From positions 68,058,697-68,122,696 of the forward strand of contig NC_134089.1 of the NCBI RefSeq assembly GCF_000715075.1: a DNA stretch of 64,000 bases, in the 5' to 3' direction. This DNA is from Nicotiana tabacum. Taxonomy: Eukaryota; Streptophyta; Magnoliopsida; Solanales; Solanaceae. Positions 1 to 10,932 of this stretch are shown here, one piece after another; position 1 is the stretch's first letter; each line of letters begins with the position of its first letter. The notes beneath the pieces were generated by a model that was not told the DNA's origin, ran no database searches, and saw nothing but the letters and a program-made list of their open reading frames with translations. The translations under genes and the position numbers were made by a program.

Positions 1-868
1 AAAGGGGCCATAATGTGGTATTAGAACATAGCTCCGAATTCGATAGACTCATTCGCCATGCTGGCAGATTCCTTTATAAAAGCACATGCCGGTGCCATCA
101 AGGTCTCTACAAGGAAGTCCGACGTCTTCAAAATCAAGAAGAGAGAAAGCGAGATGTTGCGAGAGTGTGTATCTCGATTTCAAATGGAGCAAATGGAATT
201 ACCACCAGTCTTTGATGACTGGGCAGTGCAGGCCTTCACCCAAGGTCTAAAAGAACGAAGCTCGGTGGCTTCGGAGTAGCTAAAGCAGAACTTGGTTGAA
301 TATCTCATCGTGACTTGGTCGGATATCCATAACTGATATCTATCAAAAATCAGGGTCTAGGACGACCAATTGGGAGCACCCTCGGGCTCGATATATCCAA
401 GAAGACTCCTGACAAAGGAGCCAAAGCCAAACAAGGAAAGGTACCAACCATACACTGAAGATTGGAGAAATGCCCCAAGGCATAACATACTCCGAAATGA
501 TCGAAGGACAGATCGAGGTCAGAATCCTCGGGGACCCGTGAGCAGAGCCAGATTCGACAAACACACAGGACCGACGGAGGCACCCCCTATCGGAATACAA
601 CTTTAACGTTGACGTTTCAGACATCGTATCTGCCATCGGTAAAATCAAAGACACCAGGTGTCCATGACCTGTTCTATCAGATCCATCGCAGAGGAACCCC
701 AACTTAGTGTACGAATTTCAAGGCACATACGGTCATAGGACTCAAGATTGTAGATAGCTCCGAGAAGAAGTAGCCCATCTACTAAGCAAAGGTCACCTCT
801 GGGAGTTCTTTAGCGATCGAGCCAAAAATTAGTTCCGGGAAAGAGAGGCAAACAGGAAGAATGAAATA
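1..868 (+). pseudogene. Gag C-terminal part of element A (broken)
   Basis: This is the C-terminal half of a retrotransposon Gag, whose role is to form the virus-like particle. The stretch at 58-279 (FAMLADSFIKAHAGAIK, VFDDWAVQAFTQGLKER) matches the B gag at 14566-14769 almost word for word, in the same order and spacing. Downstream, a YGHRTQDC motif near 730-752 is what is left of the zinc-knuckle-like CEFHNTYGHRTEDC seen in B, with the first Cys changed to Tyr. Several in-frame stops, for example at 277-279, and frame changes break it, so no intact Gag can be made. The N-terminal half is outside the window. Confidence 0.85.
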
Positions 869-1516
869 GATGAGCCGCAACATGTAATCCACATGATTAT
901 TAAAGGAATTGACATCCTGCAGGAACCCATTATCAAAAGAACAAAAATATCCATCACCAGAGAGCAGCAAACTTGGGGTTACATACTCGAAGATGCTCTC
1001 ACATTCAGCGACGAGGATGTCGAGACCCTGTCTCAACCTCATAATGATGCCTTGGTAATTTCTTTTCTTGTGAATACATTTCAAATTAAGCGTTTGCTTG
1101 GGGATCCAGGTAGCTCGGCCAACATTATTAGGTCGAGGGTGGTAGAGCAGCTCAAACTGCTCGACCAAATTGTGCCCGCCTCTCGAGTCCTCAATGGATT
1201 CAACACTGCGAGCGAAACAACGAAAGGGTAAATCACCCTCTCGGTCAACGTGGCCGGCACGACCCAAAATGTCAAATTCCATGTCATCGAAGGAGACATG
1301 AGGTACAATGCCTTGCTCGGAAGGCCATGGATACACTATATGAGAGCAGTACCATCAACCCTTCATCAAATTATGAAGTTTCCGATGAAGGACGAAATAA
1401 AAACCGTGTATGGGGAACAACATGCAGCGAGGGAAATGTTTGTGGTGCGCGATGTGGCAGTAGCATCAAAGCCTCCAACATCGAAGGAGCCAAAGGATAA
1501 GCAAACAATGAAGTAG
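869..1516 (+). pseudogene. Retropepsin-like protease of element A
   Basis: This is an aspartic protease domain of the Ty3/gypsy type, which normally cuts the Gag/Pol polyprotein. The catalytic triplet region reads GDPGSSANII with the active Asp at 1103-1105, and the C-terminal flap-side motif LLGRPWIH lies near 1315-1338. The frame is open from 893 to 1231, stops at TAA 1229-1231 and continues in the same frame to 1516, so a single stop interrupts it. The region 869-1010 (ISITRE ... FSDEDVETLSQPHND) is present here but deleted in B. Unlike B, the catalytic Asp is retained. No reverse transcriptase follows. Confidence 0.85.
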
Positions 1517-3363
1517 CAATCACGAGATACATTCTCAGCTACACCCGAATAAAACAAGCTAAGGACCATGGTGCGTCCCCACAACAAACGTTTGAAGCAT
1601 ATTGAGGCTTAAAGGTCCATCACCACTAAGGCATAACCATCTCCCTTTTTATTTTTACATCTTACACTAACCTTTGCGTAGGTGTCCGATTAGAACCCTC
1701 GAAGCGCTGTCTAGCTCAAAGACCTTAGGTTTCAAAGCATACGTTGCACTCTTTTCCTTCAATCGGGTTTTATCCCAAGAAGGGTTTTACCGGCAAGGTT
1801 TTTAACGAGGCAACATCCATATGCTACCTAAGGAGAACATAACAAGAATTCAAGGCTTCTCTTCGATCAACATCGAACACTAGGGGGCATCCCCCCAGAA
1901 GATAATCTTCTTGAAGAAGTCAAGATGAGCCAAAAAGAGTCTCGATAGGAAAATGATGTATCAGTCCAAACGGTCGAACGAATCGTGTCCGCATAGAATA
2001 ATTGAGCCCTTGATGGTCAAAACATGTATACTTGTACCAAGTAATCAAAGAAGTATCTTTAACCACCAAAAATGTTTCATGCTTTAAAGAAATATGCTAT
2101 ATTTACAAGAAACGGCTCCAGGGACTTAAATTCCCCTAAACACTCGGGGACTAACATCAAAACTCAAAGCGATAAGACCTCCAGGTCAGAAACTTCGAAC
2201 TCGAAAGCCCTCAATGAGGCAACACCAAATTTACTAAGAATGGCTTCAGAGCCAAAAAACTTTTGACGACTCAGGGACTGTCGTCGACTCTCATCCCATC
2301 GAGCTATCAAAGACTCAAGGCTGTAAGACCCCAAGACCTTACAGAAGGCATGATCGCTATCTTAAAGCTATGGCTGTATATCAGTATAGATGCCAAAACT
2401 ACTTCACTCTGGGACTGAAAGGCTACGGCCAAATATAATGACTACGGTCACAAGGCTGTACCAGCCAAACTCACGCGACTCGGGGATGCCCAACCGTAGC
2501 TATAAAATCACAGGCCTTCAATTACTTCAAAAAATCATCAAAAAGAACTGGTTAATCAGGCTATCCTCGGCATAAGCCAAAGATCTTCGATCATATTAGC
2601 TCCAAACAATAGGCTTCGAAACAATTCAGCCATCGAGCAAAACCTCTCGAGGTGTTCATTCATCGCTACATAACGACTCACAATCGAGGTTCTTATCGAG
2701 CCGGGCAAACACAAAACTTCAAAAAGTCTTTAGTGAGGTAAAAATAAAGCCTACATTAGAGGTCATACCGAACCATTACGTAAGAGCCACCGTCGCCAGC
2801 CTATATTAGAGGTCGTACTGACCCAATGCATAAGAGCCACTGTCGCCAGCCCATATTAGAGGTCGTACCGACCTAACACGTAAGAGCCTAAGGGCCAGCT
2901 TAAAATTCAAAAACTGAAGGGTCAATGAGCTAAAGTCGAAATCCGACTTGAAGATTGAGCCCAAAAAAGTTAACTGAATACGCTTATGGGAAAAAGCATA
3001 AGAGCAACTGTCGCCAGCTTAAAATTAGAGGTCGTAATGACCCGATGCGAAAGAGCCACTATCGCCAGCCTATGTTAAAGTTCGTACCGACCCCACTCAT
3101 AAGAGCCTATGGGCCATCCTAACAAGCCGCAGGGCCAAATTGTGAACCTTAGGGTTTCCATACGAAGGTCAAATCGTCTAGCCAATTATCAATGGACGTA
3201 TAAGTTCAATACAAAGAAAGATATACACAAGCAAATAGAAATTCATGGAAGGAGAAAACCGAAAGGTTTCTTTATATATACACATGTATGAAATAGTGCA
3301 AGGCTACATTTACAAAGTTCTCTAAGAACACTGTACAAAGAATCAAAAATAAAAAAGCCTAGT
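1517..3363 (+). other. Non-coding tail of element A between protease and antisense gene
   Basis: No pol gene is recognisable here. The block GTTGCACTCTTTTCCTTC at 1743-1760 and AAGGTTTTTAACGAGGCA at 1795-1812 is shared with B (16053-16070 and 16109-16126). Similar T-rich blocks occur in the 3' non-coding part of many plant retrotransposons. Further on come poorly conserved sequence, a hairpin at about 2934-2950 (AAGTCG-5 nt-CGACTT) and the 50-bp repeat zone. The sense gag/protease unit and the antisense gene converge here, so both probably end in this zone. Confidence 0.65.
2749..3112. repeat. 50-bp tandem repeat with TAAGAGCCACTGTCGCCAGC core
   Basis: Three adjacent copies of a 50-bp unit start at 2761, 2811 and 2861 (GGTCRTACYG, a spacer, TAAGAGCCAC, YGTCGCCAGC, YATATTAGA). 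Two more degenerate copies start near 3031 and 3081, separated by a unique spacer. The GGTCGTACCGACC part is nearly self-complementary. The same core recurs in B (about 17450-17535) and, reversed, in C (about 37755-38000). Confidence 0.85.
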
Positions 3364-5592
3364 CTATTTTCCCTTCGGGGACTGCAGCCCCATCAGCTCT
3401 TCTCCATTATCTTTGGCATTAGATACGAGGAATTTGGCGTCGTATTCATCTGCCTTGGCTTGCGCTATCTATTCCGAGATATCGAAGCCCCTAGCATGAA
3501 TCTCTTCGAGGGTTTCCCTCCGAGATTTGCAGCGGGCATATTTATTGCTTTTTCTCTCTCGATTTGAAGCACCTATCAACTTAGCTCGAGCATCAGTAAC
3601 GTATTTTAAATAGACGGACATTTTCTTGTTAGCCTTAGCCCGAATCTCTTCATCTTCAGCCCGGGCATCCACAATCTCGGGCTTCATCTCCAAATGGTCG
3701 GACTCGAGCCTTGCAATCCTGCTCATCTGAACCGAGATGTTTTCACGGGTGTTCTGGAGCTGTACCTTGGGGGCAGAAACTTTGACCGAAGCATTCTATT
3801 GGCCACAATATAGGCATCTTTCTGAGCCTTTAGACCATTACACTCATACTTGGCCTGGCCAACCTTGCCCCAAAGGCGTTCCAAATCCTCTGTCTTGCTC
3901 TGCAACTAAAATATCAGAACATTAATCACCGAGGATAGAAGAAGAAGCATGCATTCCCTCAGAGCAAAAGTTACCTGTTTCTCAAGGTGGCTTTCATAAT
4001 TCAGACTACGATTTTCCTCGTACCGTAGGTACACCAACTCATCTTCCCTTTTGTCACAAAGAAGCCTGAGGGATTTCTTCGCGTCCAAGGCTTTTCACAA
4101 CCTGGCTTCACGATGAAGCATCTCTAACTTGAACTTGCCAAAGGCCTATAAAAAAGGAGCTCAATAAAAAAGTAGAAGTGCAAAACAAAAAAACTAATAC
4201 AATTTGCCAAAACTCACCACGGAATAGAGCTTCTGAGCCTCCTCAAAGGTCGAACACACACCTACCAGCCTAGTCTTATCGGCCCCAGCAGAACCGCTTT
4301 CGATAGGAACATGATCGCTTGAGACCTCGCTTGAGTCAGGCGGCCCCTGGCCTCGAAACCCCTCGAAGTACCTTTAACGGGAAGAGAACACGGCGACAGG
4401 AAATCCTTGTCCCTCGTTGTAACTTTGATGGGAAAAGAAGATGACGACAAGGGAGGAACCAATTTTCCAAGGCCAGAAGCCTCGAGCATTACAGGATTAG
4501 CCGAGACATCTTCTTTGGACCTCCGAGCAGGACTTGTCCGCTATGAGCACCTTCGCCCTACGAGGGTTCCTTCCATTTGTTATTTTTCCTCGGTCCAAAA
4601 GCCAACGACCCCTCCTCCCCTCCAAGGGAGAACAATCTCACCTCAAGAAATTCTCCAATGTCTACGATGATGGAGTTAGTACACATCGAGGAAAGTACAC
4701 TCCAAATAAAGCAAATCACGCATCACGTATCATGGTGTTTTCCCTCCCATCTCCCTTTGGATATATCTCACCACTTACGCTCATCATAAGTCGAGTGGGC
4801 TGCCAGCTTCCAAGCCCAATCAGTCAGATCGGGGACCTAGTATGGCATCCACGGGGTTGCTGCAAAAAAAGAAAGGAAAGCGTCTTTACAGAATTCTTCT
4901 CCACTGTGAGCAAAAATGATAAAAACACAAGTGTACCACTTACGTGTGACATTCCATTTCTCAGTAAATGGCAGGAACTCCACGGGGATAATATCCACAG
5001 TCCTAACTTGGACGAATCAATTCATCCACCCTCGGTCGCCATCTTCTTCATCATCAATAACAAAGGACCTGTCGGATCGGCATCGCAAAGCTATCAAGCC
5101 TCTGCAATGAAAGGATTGGTACAATTTGATGAGATGGCTAAGGGTGAACTAGAGCTTGGCTTCTTCCGCAAAGAACCTTAGGATCAGCACTATCCTGGGG
5201 AACAATGGGTAAACCTGTGCCAGGGGACAGGAGTCAAGCACGACTCTATCGAGGGGGCCCAACGTGAAGGGGTACATGTATACGTTCAAAAACCCCTCTA
5301 CATGAGCCGTGATGTTCTCTTTCAGGGAATGTACCTGTAGTCTCACCTTCTCTCCCCATCCGCTGTCTCTCATCACTGCCTCGAGGTCTCCCTCTCCTAT
5401 TGATGAAGTGAACCTTGATGCATGATCCCAATGGTCCTCAACATTAGGAGGTATCTCTAACAAAAGGTCCCTCCTCAAGACAAAACATCTTGAGTTTAGC
5501 TCGCCAGACACCGATAGTGTACCACCGATTGAGCGGGAAGCAGGGGCGAAAGCCTTCTCTTCTTGGTAAATGGATTTGGGCGTAGAAACCAT
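3364..5592 (-). pseudogene. Antisense gene of element A: PF04195-like domain plus coiled coil
   Basis: This is a gene on the strand opposite to gag. The start is placed at ATG 5592 (MVSTPKS), which aligns with the C2 start at 35433. The N-terminal region (5592 to about 4944) contains VEGFLNVYMYPFTLGPLDRVV, wording I associate with the plant 'putative gypsy type transposon' domain (PF04195); that name is from memory. An 84-bp intron is predicted at 4943-4860 (GTAAGT donor, TTTTTGCAG acceptor), followed by WMP..VPDL and W..IS.GRWEGK. A 69-bp intron is predicted at 3974-3906 inside the coiled-coil part, which ends with LEEIHARGFDISE and an acidic tail, with the stop at 3364-3366. Both introns are at the same place in B and C2. 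The Tyr-stop in the VPDL exon and several frame changes make it a pseudogene. Its molecular function is unknown. Confidence 0.75.
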
Positions 5593-5740
5593 GGATATCA
5601 TAAAACAAGAGAAGGAAAATGAAAACCCAGGCAAAAACTTTGAATTAAAATGGTGAAAAGGCTGACGCAAGGAAGGAGATCTCTATAAAAAGGACAACTG
5701 CTCAAAGTAGCGGAACCCACAAATAAGGGGAAAGCGAACT

Positions 5741-5750
5741 CATATATAGA
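5741..5750 (-). promoter_or_regulatory. TATA box of the element A antisense gene
   Basis: The minus strand reads TCTATATATG about 150 bp before the ATG at 5592. The same word, with a shared upstream 'AATTAATTGGCC' block, lies about 155 bp before the ATG of C2 (35271-35280). Conservation of position and sequence supports a promoter for the antisense gene. Confidence 0.55.
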
Positions 5751-7668
5751 GAAAGCGACGATTGTCTGCCTACTCTGAAGGCCAATTAATTCTAACTAGG
5801 CCATTATCACTTTTAGGGAAGTATACCGATGTGACCATCCCGGTCGCTCTATAGCCGAGCCACACGAATGATGCTATCACACAACGTTCGAGGATCAGAA
5901 ATCCCCATGCCAATCTAGCCTCGAGATGGTGCCCGATCTCGAGGATCTCTGTTACCATAACGGTGAGCTCTAAGGAGCCATCAATTCCAACCTAGCCTCG
6001 AGATGGTGTCCAATCTCGAGGACATCTGTCAAATAAAATTAGGCTCTAAGGAGCTATTCATATAAACCTAACTTCGAGGTGGTACCCTATCTTGAGGATC
6101 TCTGCTATTACAAGTGCGGGTCATTCACCCGATTGTTTGCCCCCGAGCTACCTGGTCTTGGGCTAATTCTCACTCGAGAATCACTAATGAAGCCTCAGGG
6201 CTATTTTCACCTTCAGATCAAGTAAAATTTTGTCTCGTTTACTTTAGACCAGGGGCCATCCAAGTCCAAGCGTATCCTCATCCGAGGTATATTATAACGC
6301 CTTAGGGCTATCTTCACTCTAAGTTCAAATCAAGTTTTTTAGGCCGCCCGAGCTCAATCAAACTCTCACTTGGGGACTGTTTGTGAAACATTAAGGACTA
6401 TCTTTATTCTTTGATATTCGAGCAATTTCTCCCTCAAGGACTATCAACGAGGCATAAAAGGCTAAAATTTGTTCAAAAATTCGAAGTCCGAGCAACAACA
6501 AAGGGTTTCAGGGAATATAATATTAACCAACCAAGAACCAAGGGAATACCTACGCCCGGGGCCGGTATTCGGACCGATTGGTAAAGTCACATGCTCAGAT
6601 TCTTTACAAACATAGACAAAGGGAAATCCAGCACAAATCAAATATAAGTTCAAGAAATAATTTTGTATTAATAAACGATGATTACAAAATCCCATGAGAA
6701 GTCCTTACATAGAAAAAAGAAGCAAAAAACAACAATCAGAAGGCCTAATCTATTGTCGGAGGTACAACCTCGGGAGTGACATCTGCAAGAATCGTTTCCT
6801 TGGGGGGGGGGGGGGCATTTGGATATTCCAAACAGCACCTTCAAGAATCTCGAAGATGCAGAAAAAGATGAGGAAGAGGGTGTAGCCTATCAAAGAGCAA
6901 AATCTTTTAACAGGCGGGGAAAATTATGGCTTGGTGAAAAATTTGGGGAGTACGAGTCTCGCCAGCACTACTATTGGGAAGCCACTTCTTGAGACATTGC
7001 ACCGGTGTGGGATGCAAATGTTATCGGATGGAACCACATCACTCCATGGAAAGCAAAAGGAGTGAAGTGCCACACCAGGTTGACGTTAAGAGAGATGAGC
7101 AGCAGGTTACAGTCCATATATCCTCTAATACATGGGTAATTCGAGATCCCTCTATCATTATTTTGGACCAACAACAACAACAACAACAAAAAACTAGTAC
7201 AATCCCGCTCAGTGGGGAAAAGCTCTGAGAAAGAACCATGACACAACTAACGAGACAGCTGCTGTGGGACCTTATGGTCACGGGCTTGAAACATGAAAAA
7301 TAGAGTTGGATGAAGATGAAGAGAAGAAAAGAGTTAAAGGTTGTTGAAGAATGACTGGATGGAGTTTTGGTTCAAGAAAGCTTCCATTTATAGAAAGGCA
7401 GTTGAGTAACCGATGGCGCAATCAATGCCTTGGGAAACGTACTGACAGGCACAATCAATGCTTTTTGGGAGACGGATCGGCGGCGATATTATCGCTTTGA
7501 GAAAATAAACCGACAATGCACGGAACACTTCTGGAAAGATGAACCAATGGGACGTTTCAGTTATCACAAAAGCTAACGTCATAAGCGTGACATCATCGCG
7601 GGGAGCTCAAAGGGATATATGTCAAAGTCATTTCTTATCATTTCACTCTAAGAAATGTGGCAACTATC
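5751..7668 (-). other. Element A region between antisense gene promoter and 3' LTR, with a decayed small antisense ORF
   Basis: There is no recognisable domain. At 5890-6110 a CCTCGAG-rich degenerate direct repeat occurs (variants of 'CTAGCCTCGAGATGGTG'). A poly-G run lies at 6801-6813 and a (CAA)n run at about 7171-7190. On the minus strand, ORF 7281-7039 includes the words CCSSLLTSTWCGTSLLLLS, which resemble the minus-strand translation of B around 21360-21430 (a shared 'TGGTGTGGCACTTC' DNA stretch). This may be the remains of a second, short antisense gene. The coding value is doubtful. Confidence 0.35.
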
Positions 7669-8042
7669 TGTACACGGTAAAAATTAGAGAGTCCGATTTT
7701 ATGGTCATCATGGCACTTCGTGAGACCACCCCTAGAGGGCTCGAGGCTCAGCTCGGGGTTCGACCTTGAGGGTTCTCAATAGTCGACCTCAAGGTAGTGC
7801 AAATCAATGGTTACGATAGACCAACGGGAATTTTTCAAGACACGTGATTAAAACAGACCAAATGTATTAGGCTAGTTCAAGCCCGTACCGTATAATTAAA
7901 TGGCTGTACCAGCCTCAAATCCTTGCAATAAATACGTCTGCACTATGTTGGGATTCCCCCTCATATATAAAGGGGACCTTTATCATCTTGTTGAGGATAC
8001 AATACACAACATTGAATATAAGAACAAGAACATTCTTTGCTA
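7669..8042 (+). repeat. Element A 3' LTR, first half
   Basis: The LTR begins TGTACACGGTAAAAATTAG, matching the B LTR start TGTACGCGG. The preceding ACTATC is also shared with B at 22018-22023. It is cut at 8042 by chromovirus D and continues at 28516. A 5-bp duplication around D is not evident. Confidence 0.8.
7964..7971 (+). promoter_or_regulatory. TATA box in element A LTR
   Basis: TATATAAA followed by GGGG, at the same relative place as the TATA boxes of the B LTRs (13173-13180 and 22318-22325). Confidence 0.6.
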
Positions 8043-10731
8043 TGACGACCCAGCCGGTCGTTATAAGAATTAACGCCCCGATCCCCTATTAACTATTTTC
8101 CCCAAGTTTATTTCTGCTATTTTGATTTGTCGGGATGTTCGATTTTGAGATTCGGAAAGTTTTGGGACACTTAGTCCTTAAATGAGAGCTTAAGTGTTGG
8201 AAAGTTGGTTGTAGTCGGAATAGTATAAAGACGGCCTCGGAATGGAAATTAAATGGTTTCGTTAGCTCCATTGGGTAATTTCGGGCTTAGGGGCATGTTC
8301 GGATTGTGTTTTGGAGGTCTGTAGCTAATTTAGGCTTGAAATGCCGAAAGGTCGAATTTTGAAGTTTTCGGTTTGATAGTAAGATATTTAACCAAGGGTC
8401 GGAATGGAATTCCGGAAGTTTGAGTAGCTCTGTAGCATTGAATGTGATGTGTGTGCAAAATTTCTGGTCATTCGAACGAGGTTTGATAGACTTTTTGATC
8501 GACAACGTATTTTTAGAGTTTTTGAAATTCTTAGGCTTGAATCCGATGAAAAATAGGTGTTTTGATATTGTTTTGAGCATTCTGAAGGTTGAAACAAGTT
8601 TGAATGATGTTTTAGGATTGGTTGGCATGTTTGGTTGAGGTCCCAGGGGCATCTGGATAAATTCGGATGGTTGACGAAAAGATTTTTGGAGTTAGAGTTG
8701 CAGCTTCAGTTGCTGGTTCTGTCATAACCGCACCTGCGGTTTGGCTCACAGAAGCGGAATTTGGGAATTTCTTTAGGAAACGCAGAAGCGGCTGTAATTC
8801 CGCAGAAGTGGTACCATATCTACGGATTGAAAGTCACAGATACGGAACCTGGACATTAAGTGAAAAGGTCGCAAGTGCGACCTTTGGTTCGCAAAAGCGG
8901 GACCGCAGATGTAGAAATCGCTGGGAAGAATATATAAATTCTTGCCTTTGCAAAATTTAGCCATTTTCATCTTTTTCAAAACGAGAAGAAGATTGGGGAG
9001 CACTTTTCAAGAGGGATTTTCGGAGGAGTTCATTAGGGTAAGGTCTTTGGTCCCTAAACTCATTATTAGAATGACTTTTATCAATTTAAGCATGAAAAAT
9101 TAAGTAAAATCAGTGGTAATTAGGGGGTTAGGGCTTGTCTAATTGGAGACCTTTGATTGATTATTTGAGGGACAAATTGAGGTTTGATTTTGGTACTTTT
9201 GATATGACTGAACTCGTGAGAGTGCGAGAGTTCTGGAAATATAAATGTTACCCAATTCCGAGACGTGGCCCGAGGGATGTTTTGGCCATTTTACCTAATT
9301 TTGCATGTTAGCTTAGAATTTAATTGTAGAATCAGTTACTTGAAGTGTCATTTACATTATGAAATTGAATTAAATAGATTTGGGTCATTTGGAGTCGAGT
9401 ACTAGTGGCAAGAGAGTGGTTTCAGATTGATTTTTGAGCCAATTCGAGGTAAGTGGCTTGTCTAACCTTGTGTGGGGGACCTTCCCCTTAGGGTTGGTAT
9501 ATTTGGTAATTGAAATGCTTTGTACGGGAGGTGATAAGTGCGTACTTGTGCTAATTATTGGAAATCCGATTTTCTTTAAGTAATTACTAGTATGTTTCCT
9601 TTCCAGTTTCTATTACTTGCACTATTAAGCCTGTTGTTAGCTTAGGAAAGCATGTCTAAGTGACTTAATTGCTTTATTTGTTCAACCTACCTTACCTAAA
9701 TTATGTGCAGCATGTTAAGCTAGAATCACTTGTTGCCTTAATATGAAATTTTGCCATTTCTGTACATTTTTCTGTTGCTACTGTGTATTTATTTTGGGAC
9801 TACGGATGTGGGAATCTGGTAGCTCCCCCTTGTCTGTTTATTTTGGGACTACGAATGTGGGATTCCGGTAGATCCCCCTGCTCAGTTATATGGAACTACG
9901 AAAATACACTTGGTAGATTCCCCTAGTACTGGGTATTTATATTTGGGACTACAGAATGGGATTCCGGTAGATCCCCGCGTACTATGAGTTGGACTACGGG
10001 ATGGATCCCATGAAATCCATTAGATATGTACATATGGGACTAAAAGATGGTATCCTAGGAGACCCTCGATTGTTATTATTGGTGCTGAGCTGTTATTCTT
10101 CTCCGTGTTTACCTTGTTTCTGTATAGTTGTTGTTGTCCTGTACATCCTGTGTTATTTTATTGCTGTACTCATTTATATTGTTCTGTTCTATACATATTT
10201 AATTTAAACTCAGTAGGGCCCTGACCTTCCTCGTCACTACCCAACTGAGGTTAGGCTTGACACTTACTGAGTACCATTGTGGTGTACTCATGCCCCTTCT
10301 GTGCATGTTTTTCATGTGCAGATCCAGGTACCGTTACTCTGGCCTACCATCCTTAAGGGAGACGACTGCTCTAGAGACTTCGAGGTACATCTGCCGCGTC
10401 CGCAGACCGAGGAGTCCCTTCTATTCTAGCTGTTAAACATTGCCCTTCTGTATTTTTCTTTCTTGTTAGATATTCTGGAGTTAGACTGTTAGATATTGCA
10501 AAGGCTTGTGTTTCCATGAGTTTTCAGGTTTTGGGATAGTGTGTTAGATTCCGAGAAGTTGTGTTGTATATGCCAAGCGGCATTTTAAATATTATTTCAT
10601 TAAGTTATTTTTGGCTTTTGATTATTTCTTCCGCAAGTTTTGTTTATTTTTCCGCATTTGTTAGGCTTACCTAGTCATAGAGACTAAGTGTCATCACGAT
10701 GGTTCACAGAGGGCGAATCGAGGTCGTCACA
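8043..10731 (+). repeat. Chromovirus D 5' LTR
   Basis: It runs from TGACGACCCAGCCGGTCG to GTCGTCACA and matches 25768-28515 along its whole length. The first 150 bases differ from the 3' LTR at roughly one base in nine by eye, so the insertion is not recent. The middle holds CGCAGAAGCGG-like GC-rich words (about 8740-8910) and a 47-bp minisatellite. Short ORFs in it are not genes. Confidence 0.9.
9796..10067 (+). repeat. About 47-bp minisatellite inside the D 5' LTR
   Basis: There are six degenerate units of the form GGGACTACGGATGTGGGATT, then CYGGTAGATCCCC, spaced roughly 46-52 bp apart. The counterpart in the 3' LTR lies at 27579-27850, so the array predates insertion. Confidence 0.75.
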
Positions 10732-10734
10732 AGT

Positions 10735-10746
10735 TGGTATCAGATC
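10735..10746 (+). other. Primer binding site of D (initiator tRNA-Met)
   Basis: TGGTATCAGATC starts three bases after the LTR end. It matches the complement of the 3' end of initiator tRNA-Met (TGGTATCAGAGC) with one mismatch. The leader 10747-10932 holds GGAGATGTCTGTACTTATCT, shared with the coding-less elements G and F. Confidence 0.85.
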
Positions 10747-10932
10747 TCTAGGTTCATAGGAGTCATGGATCACAAGCCGAATTATTATAGTCTCGCTGAT
10801 CATTATGGAGATGTCTGTACTTATCTACGAGAGGTTATGTAACTGTTAGGAAAATTCCACTTTATTTGATTTCCTTGTCATGCGATATTTTGACATTACA
10901 ATTCTAAACTTCTGTCTTCTATTCTCTCACAG

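Larger units (their letters stand above)
1..8042 (+). mobile_element. Tat-like LTR retrotransposon A, left part (continues at 28516-28885)
   Basis: The window opens inside the gag gene of a plus-strand Ty3/gypsy element of the Tat type. The order is gag, protease, a non-coding zone with tandem repeats, an antisense gene, then the first half of the 3' LTR. The same order with clear similarity is seen in B (12879-22782) and, reversed, in C (31458-42327). No reverse transcriptase, RNase H or integrase lies between the protease and the tail. The 3' LTR is interrupted at 8042 by chromovirus D and resumes at 28516. The 5' LTR and primer site lie outside the window, so the target duplication cannot be tested. 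The Tat assignment rests on the gag/protease wording and the tRNA-Lys primer site of the related copies. Confidence 0.85.

Noticed and set aside
2749..3112. The regular 50-bp array as a CRISPR-like array
   Set aside because: The whole unit repeats, spacers are not unique, the sequence is plant retroelement tail and no cas gene is present.
8287..9003. Open frames of 70-120 codons on both strands in the D LTR, repeated at 26036-26791
   Set aside because: They lie inside LTR sequence, frames are not kept between the two LTRs, and nothing resembles a protein family.
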